The notes under the pieces: model-generated
The model's database searches: none
What the model saw: only the letters and a program-made list of their open reading frames with translations
Told to the model about the DNA's origin: nothing
Program-made: the position numbers and the translations under genes
Shown: one piece after another, positions 34,770 to 45,019 of the stretch
Position numbering within the stretch: the stretch's first letter is position 1
Layout of the letters: the number at the start of each line of letters is the position of its first letter
From: Micropterus salmoides
Lineage: Eukaryota > Chordata > Actinopteri > Centrarchiformes > Centrarchidae
DNA: 64,000 nucleotides
Direction of reading: 5' to 3'
Assembly (NCBI RefSeq): GCF_014851395.1
Contig: NW_024041484.1
Location: forward strand, 4,474,183-4,538,182

Positions 34770-36473
34770 ACTTTCTATGCATGGTTTGAGGAAACCAACA
34801 CCATTCCTTCTGTGAGGCTAGCTGAGGAGCTGGCCCACTGCACTCAGTCCCTAGGCATGACCAAAGTGAGGAGAACTTTTCAAAGGGTGAACCACCAGCG
34901 CCGGATGGCATTCTAGGCTTTGTACTCGGGGGGTGCACCAACCAGTGTGCAGAGGTATTAACCTCTATGTTCAACCTCACCCTGAACCAGTCTGAAGTCC
35001 CCACCTTCTTCTATAAGGCCACCATTGTCCCTGTACCTAAGAAACTGAGAAACACCTGCCTGAATAACTTCCACCCTGTAGCACCAACCTCCATCTTCAT
35101 GAAGTGCCTCGGACGGCTTGTCAAAACCCACATCTGCTCCATTCTTTTGATACTTTGGACCCCCTCCAATTTGCAGAACGACCCAACAGATACACAGATG
35201 ATGCCATCACACTGACAGCACACACCGCTCTCTCCCACCTGGACAAGGGCAACGCATATGTGAGGATGCTGTTTGTTGCTATAGCTCAGCATTCAAAACT
35301 ATCGTGCCCGATAGGCTCATTCCCAAGCTCAGGATCCTGGGTCTAAGCAGCTCACTCTGCAACTGGATTCTGGACTTTCTGATGATCAGACCCCAAGTGG
35401 TGAGAATGGGCAACCTCACATCCTCTGCATTGACTCTGAGCACCGGAGCCCCTCTGGGCTGCATACTCAGCCCCTTCCCGTTCATGTACGACTGTTTGGC
35501 TACACACAACTCCAACGTCATCAAGTTTGTGGACAACACCACCATCCTGGGTCTTATCTCCAGCAATGATGAGAGGAAGGAAGTGACTTGGCAACCTGGT
35601 GCCAGGACAACAACCTTACTCTCAATGTCAGCAAGACTAAGATGATTGTGGACTTCAGGACTTCATCGATGGAGCTGAAGTGGAGCCAGTCTCCGACTTC
35701 AAGGTCCTCGGTGTGTTCATCAAGAACAACCTCACCAGGTCGAGGCAAGCAGACTCAGCAGTAAAATCTGCTCTAAAGCGCCTATACTTTCTGAGGAGAT
35801 TTAAGAAGTTTGAAATGTCTCCTGAAACTCGAAAGAACTTCTACATCATTAATAGTTTTCATGTGATGTTACGTTCCAAGGGGAAAGCTCCCTTGGAGAG
35901 CAAAAAATACATAATTTTCCACTCCACGCCAACTAATAAGCAAGTGATACACTGTTACTTTTTCTTACTTTTGTGTTGCCAAAATGCCCGATAGTTATTG
36001 TGCTATGCACTAATCGACGAGGTGTAAGGTGTGGGTGCTGTTTATGGATTGCAAGTGTCCAACACAGTGTGATCCAAATAATCGTGGGAAGGGAAATTTA
36101 AGGGCTTTTGCTGTGTCTCTCCGGGGAGTCCGGTGTGAGCCACCGTCCTGGTCTATTTTTCTGCATCCTCTCAGGTTGCGTTATTGCCTGGTTTGACAGA
36201 TGCACTGCTCCTGATCGTAAGGCCCTCCAGAGGCTGGTAAAGTCAGCGGAGCATATCATCGGCTGGCATCTTCCTTCCATGCAAGGCATCTACCATACGC
36301 GAAGCCTGAGGAAAGCACAGAACATATTAAAAGACCACAGTCACCCAGGCTATGTTCTGTTCACAGTGCTGCCATCTGGTAACTGTTACTGGAACATTAG
36401 TTCACCCTCTACCAGACTCACGGTTTTTGCCTCAGGCCATACAGCTTCTCAACTGGAGATACTGATATACTGA
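34770..36473 (+). pseudogene. LINE reverse transcriptase, broken
   Basis: Visible in order: LNTFYAWFEE, then ATIVPVPKKLRN and LNNFHPVAPTSIFMKCL (34967-35215), DPLQFAERPNRYTDDA (35104-35346), LSTGAPLGCILSP and the altered catalytic box KFVDNTTILG (35304-35645; the normal FADD is here FVDN, so the active site is lost), KMIVDFR, FKVLGVFI and RLYFLRRFKKF (35680-35850). After the insertion come CVIAWFDRCTAPDRKALQRL and LPSMQGIYHTRSLRKAQNI, then HPGYVLFTVLPSGNCY (to 36473). Several frameshifts are present. Order and spacing match CR1/Rex1-like RTs. Confidence 0.82.
35853..36165. mobile_element. MITE inserted in the LINE
   Basis: LINE coding sequence stops at KNFYI and resumes at ILSGCVIAW, so the 310 bp between them is an insertion. 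Its left edge (ATAGTTTTCATGTGATGTTA) and right part (CCGGTGTGAGCCACCGT) are shared with the small element at 59460-59592. A short frame from 35984 reads MPDSYCAMH, stops, then continues in another frame as NRRGVRCGCC. That recalls the start of a THAP-type zinc finger, but this is weak. Confidence 0.6.
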
Positions 36474-36797
36474 TCATCTGATCACTGTACACCTGTAATG
36501 TACCCTTTCATAGGCACTATCATACTTTTTTTCTGCTCACACTGACCATGCTCTCCGTCTGTACGTTCTGTATTGCTGCTCTTTATTATTGTTTACTTTT
36601 ATTTTCTTCAGTGTAATGTACAGTGTATATTTTTTCCTGCCATTTTTTGCTCATATCTTTGAATTCCTACTGCCTCGTTGTTACCTAATTTTCTTTGTTT
36701 TGGATGATGCAATATTATTTGGTGCATATGACAAATAAAAATAACAAATAAAAATTCTATCCTGGATAGAAGTACTGGGGGTTCTTTAGAGTTCTAG

Positions 36798-37302
36798 TAG
36801 TGTTGTAGTCAAGACCGCCCAAACCAAGACCAAGTCAAGACCAAGACCGAGGGAGGGCGAGACTGAGTCAAGACCGAGACCAGTTCCCCACATTACATGA
36901 CACTTACTTCTCAAATTGATCTGAAAGATCCACATTCCCAATAGAACACCCACATACAAACACTAAGAGCTGAAATCAACATAAGCATCTTTATTCAACA
37001 CTCCTTTTCCATGCTTATCATCGCGGGGAGAGGTGACAGTCGTTAACGGGAACAACACATTTTTAATTAGGGTTATTGGTTGCATTTGAAGCAATAGGTT
37101 TTACATCAAATCAAAGTTAGGATGTTAACAAATAAATCAGACAATGCAAAAATCAATTTATTGATAAGTTATAGTCTTGACTGGTCTTGAAATAAAATCC
37201 TGAGTCCTCCATGTCAGAGACCGTTACAAGACCGAGTACCAATGCAGAGACCAAGACCATCAAAAAGTGGTCTTAAGACCAGTCTCGAGTACTAGAACAC
37301 TA
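36798..37302. mobile_element. hAT MITE (505 bp) with perfect 8-bp TSD
   Basis: The ends TAGTGTTGTAGTCAAGACC and (reverse complement) TAGTGTTCTAGTACTCGAGACTGG-like are inverted; the shared core is TAGTGTT-TAGT. Subterminal GACCAAGACC motifs repeat at both ends. The flanks are AGTTCTAG on both sides (36790-36797 and 37303-37310), an exact 8-bp duplication. No transposase frame. It lies about 30 bp beyond the LINE tail. Confidence 0.9.
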
Positions 37303-37382
37303 AGTTCTAGGTAAAATGTATTTAATATAATCTAATTAATGAAGATGCCCTGTGTATTGTATGCACTGCACCTGACAGATCA

Positions 37383-37710
37383 TGTCATGAGTTGAACAAA
37401 GACACTAGGTGTGTGGAGCAAAATGGTGGAAAGCAGGGCAGGCAGCACGAGCTGATACGTGAACCTAGTGGATGTTCTAGTGGGGCAAAAGTGAGGAGTG
37501 AACCTGAACACAGTGAGTTAGAAGTCCAAAAACATCCTCATCCATAATCCTCTTTATTAGTGGAATAAGTCACAGGTGTGCAGGAGGAGGGTATGGCCAC
37601 AGAGCATGAACGGATTGCCATGCCCAGGCAGATACACACACAAGCAAAGACAGAGAGACACGAACAGGGGAACACAGGGAATGAGAGAGAGGCATAGCCG
37701 GACCATGACA
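37383..37710 (-). mobile_element. Possible solo LTR, minus orientation
   Basis: The segment starts TGTCATG and ends CATGACA, short inverted ends of the TG...CA type. On the minus strand a CTAATAAAGAGG signal lies where a polyadenylation site would be expected. The start on that strand, 'TGTCATGGTCCGGC', resembles fish gypsy-type LTRs. The flanks GATCA and AGATA do not give a clean 5-bp duplication, so this is tentative. Confidence 0.4.
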
Positions 37711-38185
37711 AGATACTGATCCACAACTCATATCCCATTCATTTTCCACAACTGGTATTGATGAAGGAAGAACATACGGTCTACACCCACCATCTGAGGA
37801 AGACAAGACCCAGTGGATTGACTAGTTTTTGATGAAAATGTGCTGAAAATGTTCCCACAACAAATGGAAAACTGAACTGTGCATGCATGCATTTTACTCC
37901 GGAGTGCTTTTTCAACAAGGGCCTGCCAGTAATGGCACAACCTCAAGGGTGGGCCAGTAACAGCTGTCCGTGATCAAATTCAAACCTGGAAGTATTACCT
38001 TGATAACAAAGTTAAATACCTGGAACTCCCTGCAATGAGAAAGAAAGACTCTAGTGACATTAGTGGCTCGCTGGGCAGAGAGGCAGAGGCTAATACGGAT
38101 CAGATTCCTGCTTGAACTTGTGCGGTGGTTACGTTTTTGGTTTAGAAACAGTTATTGTGGTGATTCTTCTCTGGAAGGATACCTT
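37711..38185. other. Unannotated
   Basis: No gene or named repeat recognised. Confidence 0.35.
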
Positions 38186-38280
38186 ACAGGTCCCATATTA
38201 TGCTCATTTTCAGGTTCATATTTTTATTTTGGCTAAGGTGCTAAGGTGTAGAGAGAAAGCGAACAGCTCAAAGGTATGCC
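38186..38280. repeat. Repeat end fragment (family X-like opposite end)
   Basis: 'GGTCCCATATTATGCTCATT' followed by 'TTCAGGTTCATA' matches the terminal sequence of a very common fish DNA element. Only about 95 bp remain. It is probably the opposite end of the element type whose other end is seen at 17643 and 38822. Confidence 0.55.
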
Positions 38281-38821
38281 ACTTCAATTTCTTATTTAAG
38301 GAGCTACCCTCTTTGTCTTTATGGAAAGCCTGTTGTATAGGTTACTGCATAGTCAGAGAGATAGATTAGATTAGATTATTATAGAACATACATTTCAAAA
38401 GGATCAGATATCTTAAGGACCAATAAACTCTATTATCTAAATTATTTAAAATATTAAATTCTACACTGTGCCAGCTCACACACACTGACAGCGATGACGC
38501 CGTTACATCAATTGCTGTCAAAGTATCCCTGCTTGTGGGTCTATTGGATGGGATGGTCCTAGGCTAGAAACGTCAGTTGCAAATATATGATCAAATTCAC
38601 ATTAATAACATAACGTTAGGCCTATGTCTGGTTGGTGTGGTTTTTACTAGGTTTTCTATTATGATTTGATTAACTAAACTAAATGTTTGTGTTAAGTGCA
38701 AACAGCTAAATTTCTTTCTGGTATATAATAATACTACCCCTTACTCCAACTCCGTATTTATACATTTTTTAAGTTGAAAGGTCATAAGACACTGTTGTAT
38801 TATTTGGATTGTTTGTTCAAA

Positions 38822-39080
38822 GAGGTGGTATTATGCTTTTTGGCTTTTTCCCTCTCCTTATAGAGTTATATATCTTTTTTGTGCATGTAACAGGTGCAAA
38901 GTGAAAAAGCCCAAAGTCCAGCCCAAAGGGAGTTCCCATCTCCCACAACAGCTCGTTTGTAGTCCAGTCCTTCACTTCCTTTACTTGTAACATCACAATG
39001 AAAACGCGTCATAAAGCTTGCCAAGTGGCTAGTGGGGTCAGGCACGCCCTCAAACCAAGCTAGTCTGAGCGGAGGCCCAT
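38822..39080. repeat. Interspersed repeat family X, copy 2
   Basis: It shares its left end and about 120 bp with copy 1 (17643-17900). It then continues with 'AACATCACAATGAAAACGCG' and 'GCACGCCCTCAAA', similar to the copy around 51003-51120. The GC-rich sequence that follows (39420-39560) may be part of the same unit. Confidence 0.65.
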
Positions 39081-40721
39081 TGGCCTTTGTTTGGGTTTCC
39101 ATTGTAGAAAAGTTGCACCTGTACCTGCTTCCAGGTAATTTTTTTCATATCACCTCACCTCCGTCGATGTTCCCAGCCAGCTGAGGGATACTAAAATGTA
39201 ACATGAAAACACGACAGACTGCTGAGTGGTCAGAGAGAATATTCATTATTCACTGCATCATCATTGCTGCACCAGACAGAGGCCAGCAACAGAAAGTTTT
39301 ATATTTTACAGTTTTCGTATGGAATTTCATCACTAAATCCACTTCTGAGAAGTTTTGAGGTAAAATCAGCTGTGTAGATTTTGAATATTGACAGTTTTAC
39401 GAGAAGTGATGGCGTGATGAATATTTTCGGAGTTGAGGCGCTCCGCAAGTGGCTGCGGTGGAAGCCTGTGCCAACCGGCGGGAGGAGCATGTGAGGCCGG
39501 CCAGCCGCCCGCTCACAGAGCCCTCCCGCCGTCACACAACAACGGCAGAGGAAAACACAGCTGGAAGGTTTTCATACCGCTCATCTGTCTTTACATTCTA
39601 ATATTGAATGTAATATTGAAACGTTTTAACCATAGACTGTATATATTTTAAGAGCTGTGTGGATTGCTGGAGTGTGTGTCATTGAACATTATGTCGCGGC
39701 AGTTGTGTGTGGCGTCGCTATCTCTGGGTACTATTTGCAATGGAAAACGGAGCAGGGCCGAGTACAGTCGAGTCTATCGATTTGTGCTACGGAAGCATTT
39801 TTCGGCAAGGCAGCAGAGATCGTCAGAACACCGGCAACAGTTCAATGTTCAGTCCTAATGGTAAGATGTGGAACAATGATGTTGTGTGGTTGTGGACCTG
39901 TGAGACAATTTCCTGAGAGGGAAATCAGGCCCATTTCATGATGAATGAGATTTGTAAAACAGGACCATGTATAAACACAATTTTCTGAAATTCGATGAAA
40001 AGATATGTATATTTCTTCTTTTGTGTACACAGTGTTTTAGTAATGAGTTTTATGACCCTCAAAAAAAAGCAAATATTGCCATTGAAACAAATAGTCTAAC
40101 TTTCTGGTATCTTATTTCCTGTGCATCCACCACTGCAACAATAAAGCAACGCTTCCACCTACAAAAATCAGCACAAGTTAGCACAGTGACCTTGCCTCCC
40201 CTTCCCTCCTCCTCAGACCTCTCCTCTCCAGATTGTTTACCTCCTATCAGTGCCTTGCAAAACTCATGTGTAATCTCAGTTTCATCTCCTATTTTGCTTG
40301 AAGGCTGCTGTTGCATGCTTGCAGCAACGCAATAAAGACGCATGATGCAAATGTCACAGCTCCTCCGTAATGTTGTGATGTCTTAATGTCTTTACCTCGT
40401 GGCATTTTCCATTCTAACCTGTTTTTGTAATTCTTCATGTATTCATTAAAGTAATGAACTGCATTCAGGAAAACAGAAATGTTTTCCACTGTTTTCCTTC
40501 ACTGTGATCATTTGTATGATTTCACAGTTGACCTTGAGGAGTAGGCTTGAGGTGTACAATAGATTCACCTTGGTGCTTCCCATGGAGCTGCATCACAGTC
40601 ACATCCATTTGTATGACTTCTCAGTCTGCAGCTCCAGCCCGTAAACATACAGACGTTTTCCACAAATCCACCTCTGAAGCTGTTACCACCTTCTGTATCA
40701 GTGTCCAGAAAGCAGGCTAAT
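39081..40721. other. Unannotated; GC-rich patch at 39430-39550
   Basis: No gene is supportable. Short overlapping frames at 39657-39941 lack domains. 40540-40720 looks non-repetitive but has no splice-bounded frame that I can defend. Confidence 0.35.
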
Positions 40722-41185
40722 ACTTTTATTTTTTATTTTACCAGGAAGTCTCATTGAGATTTTCTCTTTTACAAGAGATACGTGGCCAGGGCAGCAGCAA
40801 TACATAAAAAACAACATATTAAAATGCTATATACAATCATGACAAAATTCAGAAAAACAAACAAACAAAAAACAACACAAAAACACATCAATTCAAAGTG
40901 GCCTCTCAAGAAAAACAATCACGTCTCCTTCACCATATTCTTTATGATGCTCTTAAATTTATCAATTGATATACACGTTTCTAGTTTAAGATCTTTTTGC
41001 AAATTATTCCATGCCCAGGGCGCATAGTATGAAAATGCAGTTTTCCCCAGATCTGTCAAAACCCTGGGTACATTAAAATGCAACCACTTGGAGGAGCGTA
41101 GCTGGTAACTAGCAGAATTGAGACAGAGAAGGGTATAGAGGTCAGCTGGAAGTTTACCTAGCATGGCTTTATATATAAAAATATA

Positions 41186-42819
41186 CAGTGGGTACGGAAA
41201 GTATTCAGACCCCTTTAAATTTTTCACTCTTTGTTTCATTGCAGCCATTTTCCAAAAATCAAAAAAGTTCATTTTATTTCTCAGTAATGTACACTCAGCA
41301 CCCCATCTTGACAGAAAAAAACAGAAATGTAGAAATTTTTGCAAATTTATTAAAAAAGAAAAACTGAAATATCACATGGTCATAAGTATTCAGACCCTTT
41401 GCCGTGACACTCATATTTAACTCAGGTGCTGTCTATTTCTTCTGATCATCCTTGAGATGGTTCTACACCTTCATTTGAGTCCAGCTGTGTTTGATTATAC
41501 TGATTGGACTTGATTAGGAAAGCCACACACCTGTCTATATAAGACCTTACAGCTCACAGTGCATGTCAGAGCAAATGAGAATCATGAGGTCAAAGGAACT
41601 GCCTGAAGAGCTCAGAGACAGAATTGTGGCAAGGCACAGATCTGGCCAAGGTCACAAAAAATTTCTGCTGCACTTAAGGTTCCTAAGAGCACAGTGGCCT
41701 CCATAATCCTCAAATGGAAGACGTTTGGGACGACCAGAACCCTTCCTAGAGCTGGCTGTCCGGCCAAACTGAGCTATCGGGGGAGAAGAGCCTTGGTGAG
41801 AGAGGTAAAGAAGAACCCAAAGGTCACTGTGGCTGAGCTCCAGAGATGCAGTCGGGAGATGGGAGAAAGTTGTAGTAAGTCAACCATCACTGCAGCAATC
41901 CACCAGTCGGGGCTTTATGGCAGAGTGGCCCGACGGAAGCTTCTCCTCAGTGCAAGACACATGAGAGCCTGCATGGAGTTTGCTAAAAAACACCTGAAGG
42001 ACTCCAAGATGGTGATAAATAAGATCCTCTGGTCTGATGAGACCAAGATAGAACTTTTTGGCCTTAATTCTAAGCGGTATGTGTGGAGAAAACCAGGCAC
42101 TGCTCATCACCTGTCCAATACAGTCTCAACAGTGAAGCATGGTGGTGGCAGCATCATGCTGTGGGGGTGTTTTTCACCTGCAGGGACAGGACGACTGGTT
42201 GCAATCGAGGGAAAGATGAATGCGGCCAAGTACAGGAATATCCTGGACGAAAACCTTTTCCAGAGTGCTCTGGACCTCAGACTGGGCCGAAGGTTTACCT
42301 TCCAACAAGACAATGACACTAAGCACACCGCTAAAATAACGAAGGAGTGGCTTCACAACAACTCCGTGGCTGTTCTTGAATGGCCCAGCCAGAGCCCTGA
42401 CTTAAACCCAATTGAGCATCTCTGGAGAGACCTGAAAATGGCTGTCCACCAACGTTTACCATCCAACCTGACAGAACTGGAGAGGATCTGCAAGGAGGAA
42501 TGGCAGAGGATACCCAAATCCAGATGTGAAAAACTTGTTGCATCTTTCCCAAAACGACTCATGGCTGTATTAGATCAAAAGGGTGCTTCTACTAAATACT
42601 GAGCAAAGGGTCTGAATACTTATGACCATGTGATATTTCAGTTTTTCTTTTTTAATAAAATTGCAAAAATTTCTACATTTCTGTTTTTTTCTGTCAAGAT
42701 GGGGTGCTGAGTGTACATTACTGAGAAATAAAATGAACTTTTTTGATTTTTGGAAAATGGCTGCAATGAAACAAAGAGTGAAAAATTTAAAGGGGTCTGA
42801 ATACTTTCCGTACCCACTG
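41186..42819 (+). mobile_element. Tc1/mariner element (1634 bp), young copy
   Basis: TA flanks both sides (41184-41185 and 42820-42821). The 217-bp terminal inverted repeats (41186-41402 and 42603-42819, ends CAGTGGGTACGGAAAGTATT) are identical but for one base that I can see. It encodes a single transposase between the repeats. It inserted into the minus-strand LINE. The near-identical repeats point to a recent insertion compared with every other element here. Confidence 0.97.
41584..42602 (+). pseudogene. Tc1 transposase, one-base frameshift
   Basis: The predicted protein is about 339 residues, normal for Tc1. It starts MRSKELPEELRD (ATG at 41584), with a paired-like helix-turn-helix DNA-binding region. 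After the break comes the main frame (41664-42602). The DDE catalytic triad is complete: D in LWSDETK, D in QQDNDTKH, E in LNPIEHLW with 34 residues between the last two (DD34E). The usual DNDPKH is DNDTKH here. The frame breaks in the A-run at 41656-41661, which appears one A short. The first about 25 codons are thus out of frame with the rest, and the protein is not made as a whole unless translation starts downstream. Confidence 0.95.
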
Positions 42820-43420
42820 TACCAGTACCAGTACTGTTTTCTGCGAGTGGTCAGTGATGTCCAACCCACCAGATCATAAAGAATGCAATGGTGATTGAGG
42901 GACTTTCCATTTGTAATAAAGCATAGAGATGCATGATAAAATGAATCAAGGCTCCGTAAGATGGAGCACCATAATCAATCACAGACAGAAAAGTAGTTTC
43001 CACAAGTTTTTTTGGGCATTGAAAGTAAAGCTAGATTTATTTCTAAAATAAAAGCCAATCTTCACTTTGAGTTTCCTTACTAGATTAGCAATATGTACAA
43101 AAATGTATTAAATCGTCTATCCATATATCCAAGTACTTATACTTGGGTACTCTTTCAATGGATTTACCATCAGTAAAAATGCTAAGATCATCAAGCAACT
43201 GTAGGCGAGCTTTTGAGAAGACCATGAACTTTGTTTTCTGAGGATTTAAAACCAATTTTAAATTGAGTAGAGCAGTTTATAATGACTGTAATGCAGTCTA
43301 AAGCTCTTGCACAGCCTGTGCTATGGAAGGAGCATGAATATAAATGACAGTGTCATCAGCATAGAAGTGTATTTTCTATATTTAAATATCTGACATCTAA
43401 ATTAAAACTGATTACTAAAT

Positions 43421-43515
43421 ATGGCAAGTATTCATTTTTTAAACTCATTTTATTTCAACATTCTACATAAAAAAGGCATGTGTAACCCTATGTACAGAAA
43501 CCCAAAGACACTTTT
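43421..43515. other. Spacer between LINE and LTR
   Basis: AT-rich; nothing recognised. Confidence 0.3.
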
Positions 43516-44088
43516 TGTCACGCTCTGCCGGTCGGCCATTCTTTGTGTTGCACTTTCTTGTCTGTCGTCTAGTGTTTGGTAACCCTTGTCATGTCTGTTA
43601 CCCCAGTTATCCCTCTGCATGTCTGTCTCTGTTTTCCCCTGCTCTATCTCTCCCTGCCTGTGCCTCGTTAGCCTCATGTCTTTCACCTGTGTTGCTCCCG
43701 CCCTGCTCGTTAGTCCCTGTGTGTATATATACCTGGTGTTTCTGTCTTGTCTTTGTCGGGTCATTGTTTTAGTGTCACCCAGTGTTGCAGTTTGTTCTCG
43801 TGTCTTCTACCTTACTCGCCGTGTACCTCCTGTTACCTTGTGCTACTGTGCGTTGTCTGCTTAGTCTCGTTTTGATTGTTCTCTGTCAGTGTTTGGATTT
43901 ACACTCATTCCGGATTATTCTGTTGGATCACCTTTGTTTTCTTGGACTGTGTTATTTTGGATTCAGCCACTCCGTTTGCAAGTGAGCTCGCCTTTTGTTT
44001 GTTTATTAAAACCCCTTGAACTATACCTGCACTATCTGCGTCCTGCATTTGGGTCCTCCAACCTGCCTCCACACCACCCATCGTGACA
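43516..44088 (+). mobile_element. Solo LTR (573 bp) with perfect 5-bp TSD
   Basis: It starts TGTCACG and ends CGTGACA and is flanked by CTTTT on both sides (43511-43515 and 44089-44093). A TATA-like GTGTATATATA lies at 43721-43731 and an ATTAAA polyadenylation-like signal at about 44005, in the order U3-R-U5 on the plus strand. No internal gag-pol region is adjacent, so this is what remains after recombination between two LTRs. The ends and style are typical of fish Ty3/gypsy LTRs. Confidence 0.9.
43721..43731 (+). promoter_or_regulatory. TATA-like box in the solo LTR
   Basis: GTGTATATATA lies about 205 bp into the LTR, followed by pyrimidine-rich sequence. It is a plausible polymerase II start region for the former retroelement. 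Confidence 0.45.
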
Positions 44089-44093
44089 CTTTT

Positions 44094-44715
44094 AGGTTTT
44101 CCCCAGTTCACCCTCATCGACCTCACAGCCAATGTGCTAGAAGACAGGGTTAACCTCCTTTGTGTTAGTGTGGTCTATGGGGACTAAACATCTTCTTCGC
44201 ATTAAATCACACAGGAAAAGCATAAAATGCGTTGACATGGTGCACAAAATATCCTTAAATCCCGTTTATTTTGCAGCTTAACCAATAAATATCGTTACTG
44301 AATTTTCAGAAAAATCAGCTGTTTAAGTTTCCATCCACTACTGGTATGTGAATATTACAAGTTCGTTCACTGAGATAAACAGTTGGTGGCACTAATTCTC
44401 CAGTCAGGTGCCATTAAAAAATTTCAGAAGAAGAGGGCACAACATGATGATTTCACTAGCAAGGACCACGCCATAACAATGTGTGATTTAGAGGTACATG
44501 CAAATATGGAATGCATGGATTATAGAGGATGGATTAATGCATGTAGAAGGGAAGGGTGATGGTGGAAGAAGGATTTCGTCTGGCTGGTTTGAGAGGGTGT
44601 ACAGAAGACCGGGCAGAGAGACTCAGTGTGGGGGTTCTGTCTCGGAAGTGTTTTCGCCCGAGTTTATTTCAAGATCACCCCAGACGGTACCTAGATGAGA
44701 CATGAGGGAGCTGTG
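44094..44715. other. Unannotated; short shared repeat near 44408
   Basis: 'GGTGCCATTAAAAAATTTCAG' type sequence at 44408-44470 resembles 24710-24770. No gene recognised. Confidence 0.4.
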
Positions 44716-44719
44716 CCCT

Positions 44720-44862
44720 AATTGAATAGGCAGGGATGGGGGATGATGGGATGAGGAATGAAGGGATGATGGTATGAGGGATGAAGGGATGAGAGGAGCA
44801 GGGAAGACGGGATAAAGGCATAAGGGAAGACAGGATGAGTGGATGTGTGTAGGGATGAATGG
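44720..44862. repeat. Degenerate GGGATGA-type purine-rich repeat
   Basis: GGGATGATGGGATGAGGAAT and similar 7-9 bp units repeat for about 140 bp. Confidence 0.8.
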
Positions 44863-44865
44863 ATT

Positions 44866-45019
44866 GAGCCATCTGAACAAGCATGCTGTTAAGCGTGTGC
44901 TGTTGAACGTGGATCGTCGTCTGTCTTGCATTGAGCGATCTGAAATAAGCATGCTTTTAAGCGTGTGCTGTTGAGCGTGGATTGTTGTCTGTCTTGTATC
45001 GAGTGATCTGAACAAGCTG
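44866..45019. repeat. 67-68 bp minisatellite, 2.3 copies
   Basis: The units 44866-44932 (67 bp) and 44933-45000 (68 bp) are about 85-90% alike by eye (core AAGCGTGTGCTGTTGA then CTGTCTTG). A third partial unit starts at 45001. Confidence 0.9.

Larger units (their letters stand above)
34638..36765 (+). mobile_element. 5'-truncated LINE, plus strand, interrupted
   Basis: This is a jockey-superfamily LINE copy whose sequence begins in the region before the RT domain and ends in a GACAAATAAAAATAACAAAT tail at about 36765. It belongs to a different family from the two minus-strand LINEs: a different 3' tail and diverged RT residues. A 310-bp insertion (about 35853-36165) splits it between the RT domain and the C-terminal block. 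Confidence 0.82.
40722..43420 (-). mobile_element. LINE, minus strand, split by a Tc1 element
   Basis: Read right to left, the right part (42822-43420) contains reverse transcriptase with FYADDTVIYIHAPS (YADD box at 43352-43363), KTKFMVFSKAR and KYLGIW-type motifs. The left part (40722-41183) encodes the C-terminus (KAMLGKLPADLYTLL, then GKTAFSYYAPWAWNNL, DKFKSIIKNM) and ends in a GAGACTTCCTGGTAAAATAA tail. The two parts join when the Tc1 is removed. It is 5'-truncated and contains stops. The family differs from the other LINEs here. Confidence 0.85.

Noticed and set aside
41163..41420. Open frames in the Tc1 terminal repeats (also 42570-42879)
   Set aside because: They arise from the inverted repeats, appear on both ends in mirror image, and are not transposase.
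44866..45019. Possible CRISPR-like array
   Set aside because: The units are direct tandem copies without spacers, in an animal genome; it is a minisatellite.
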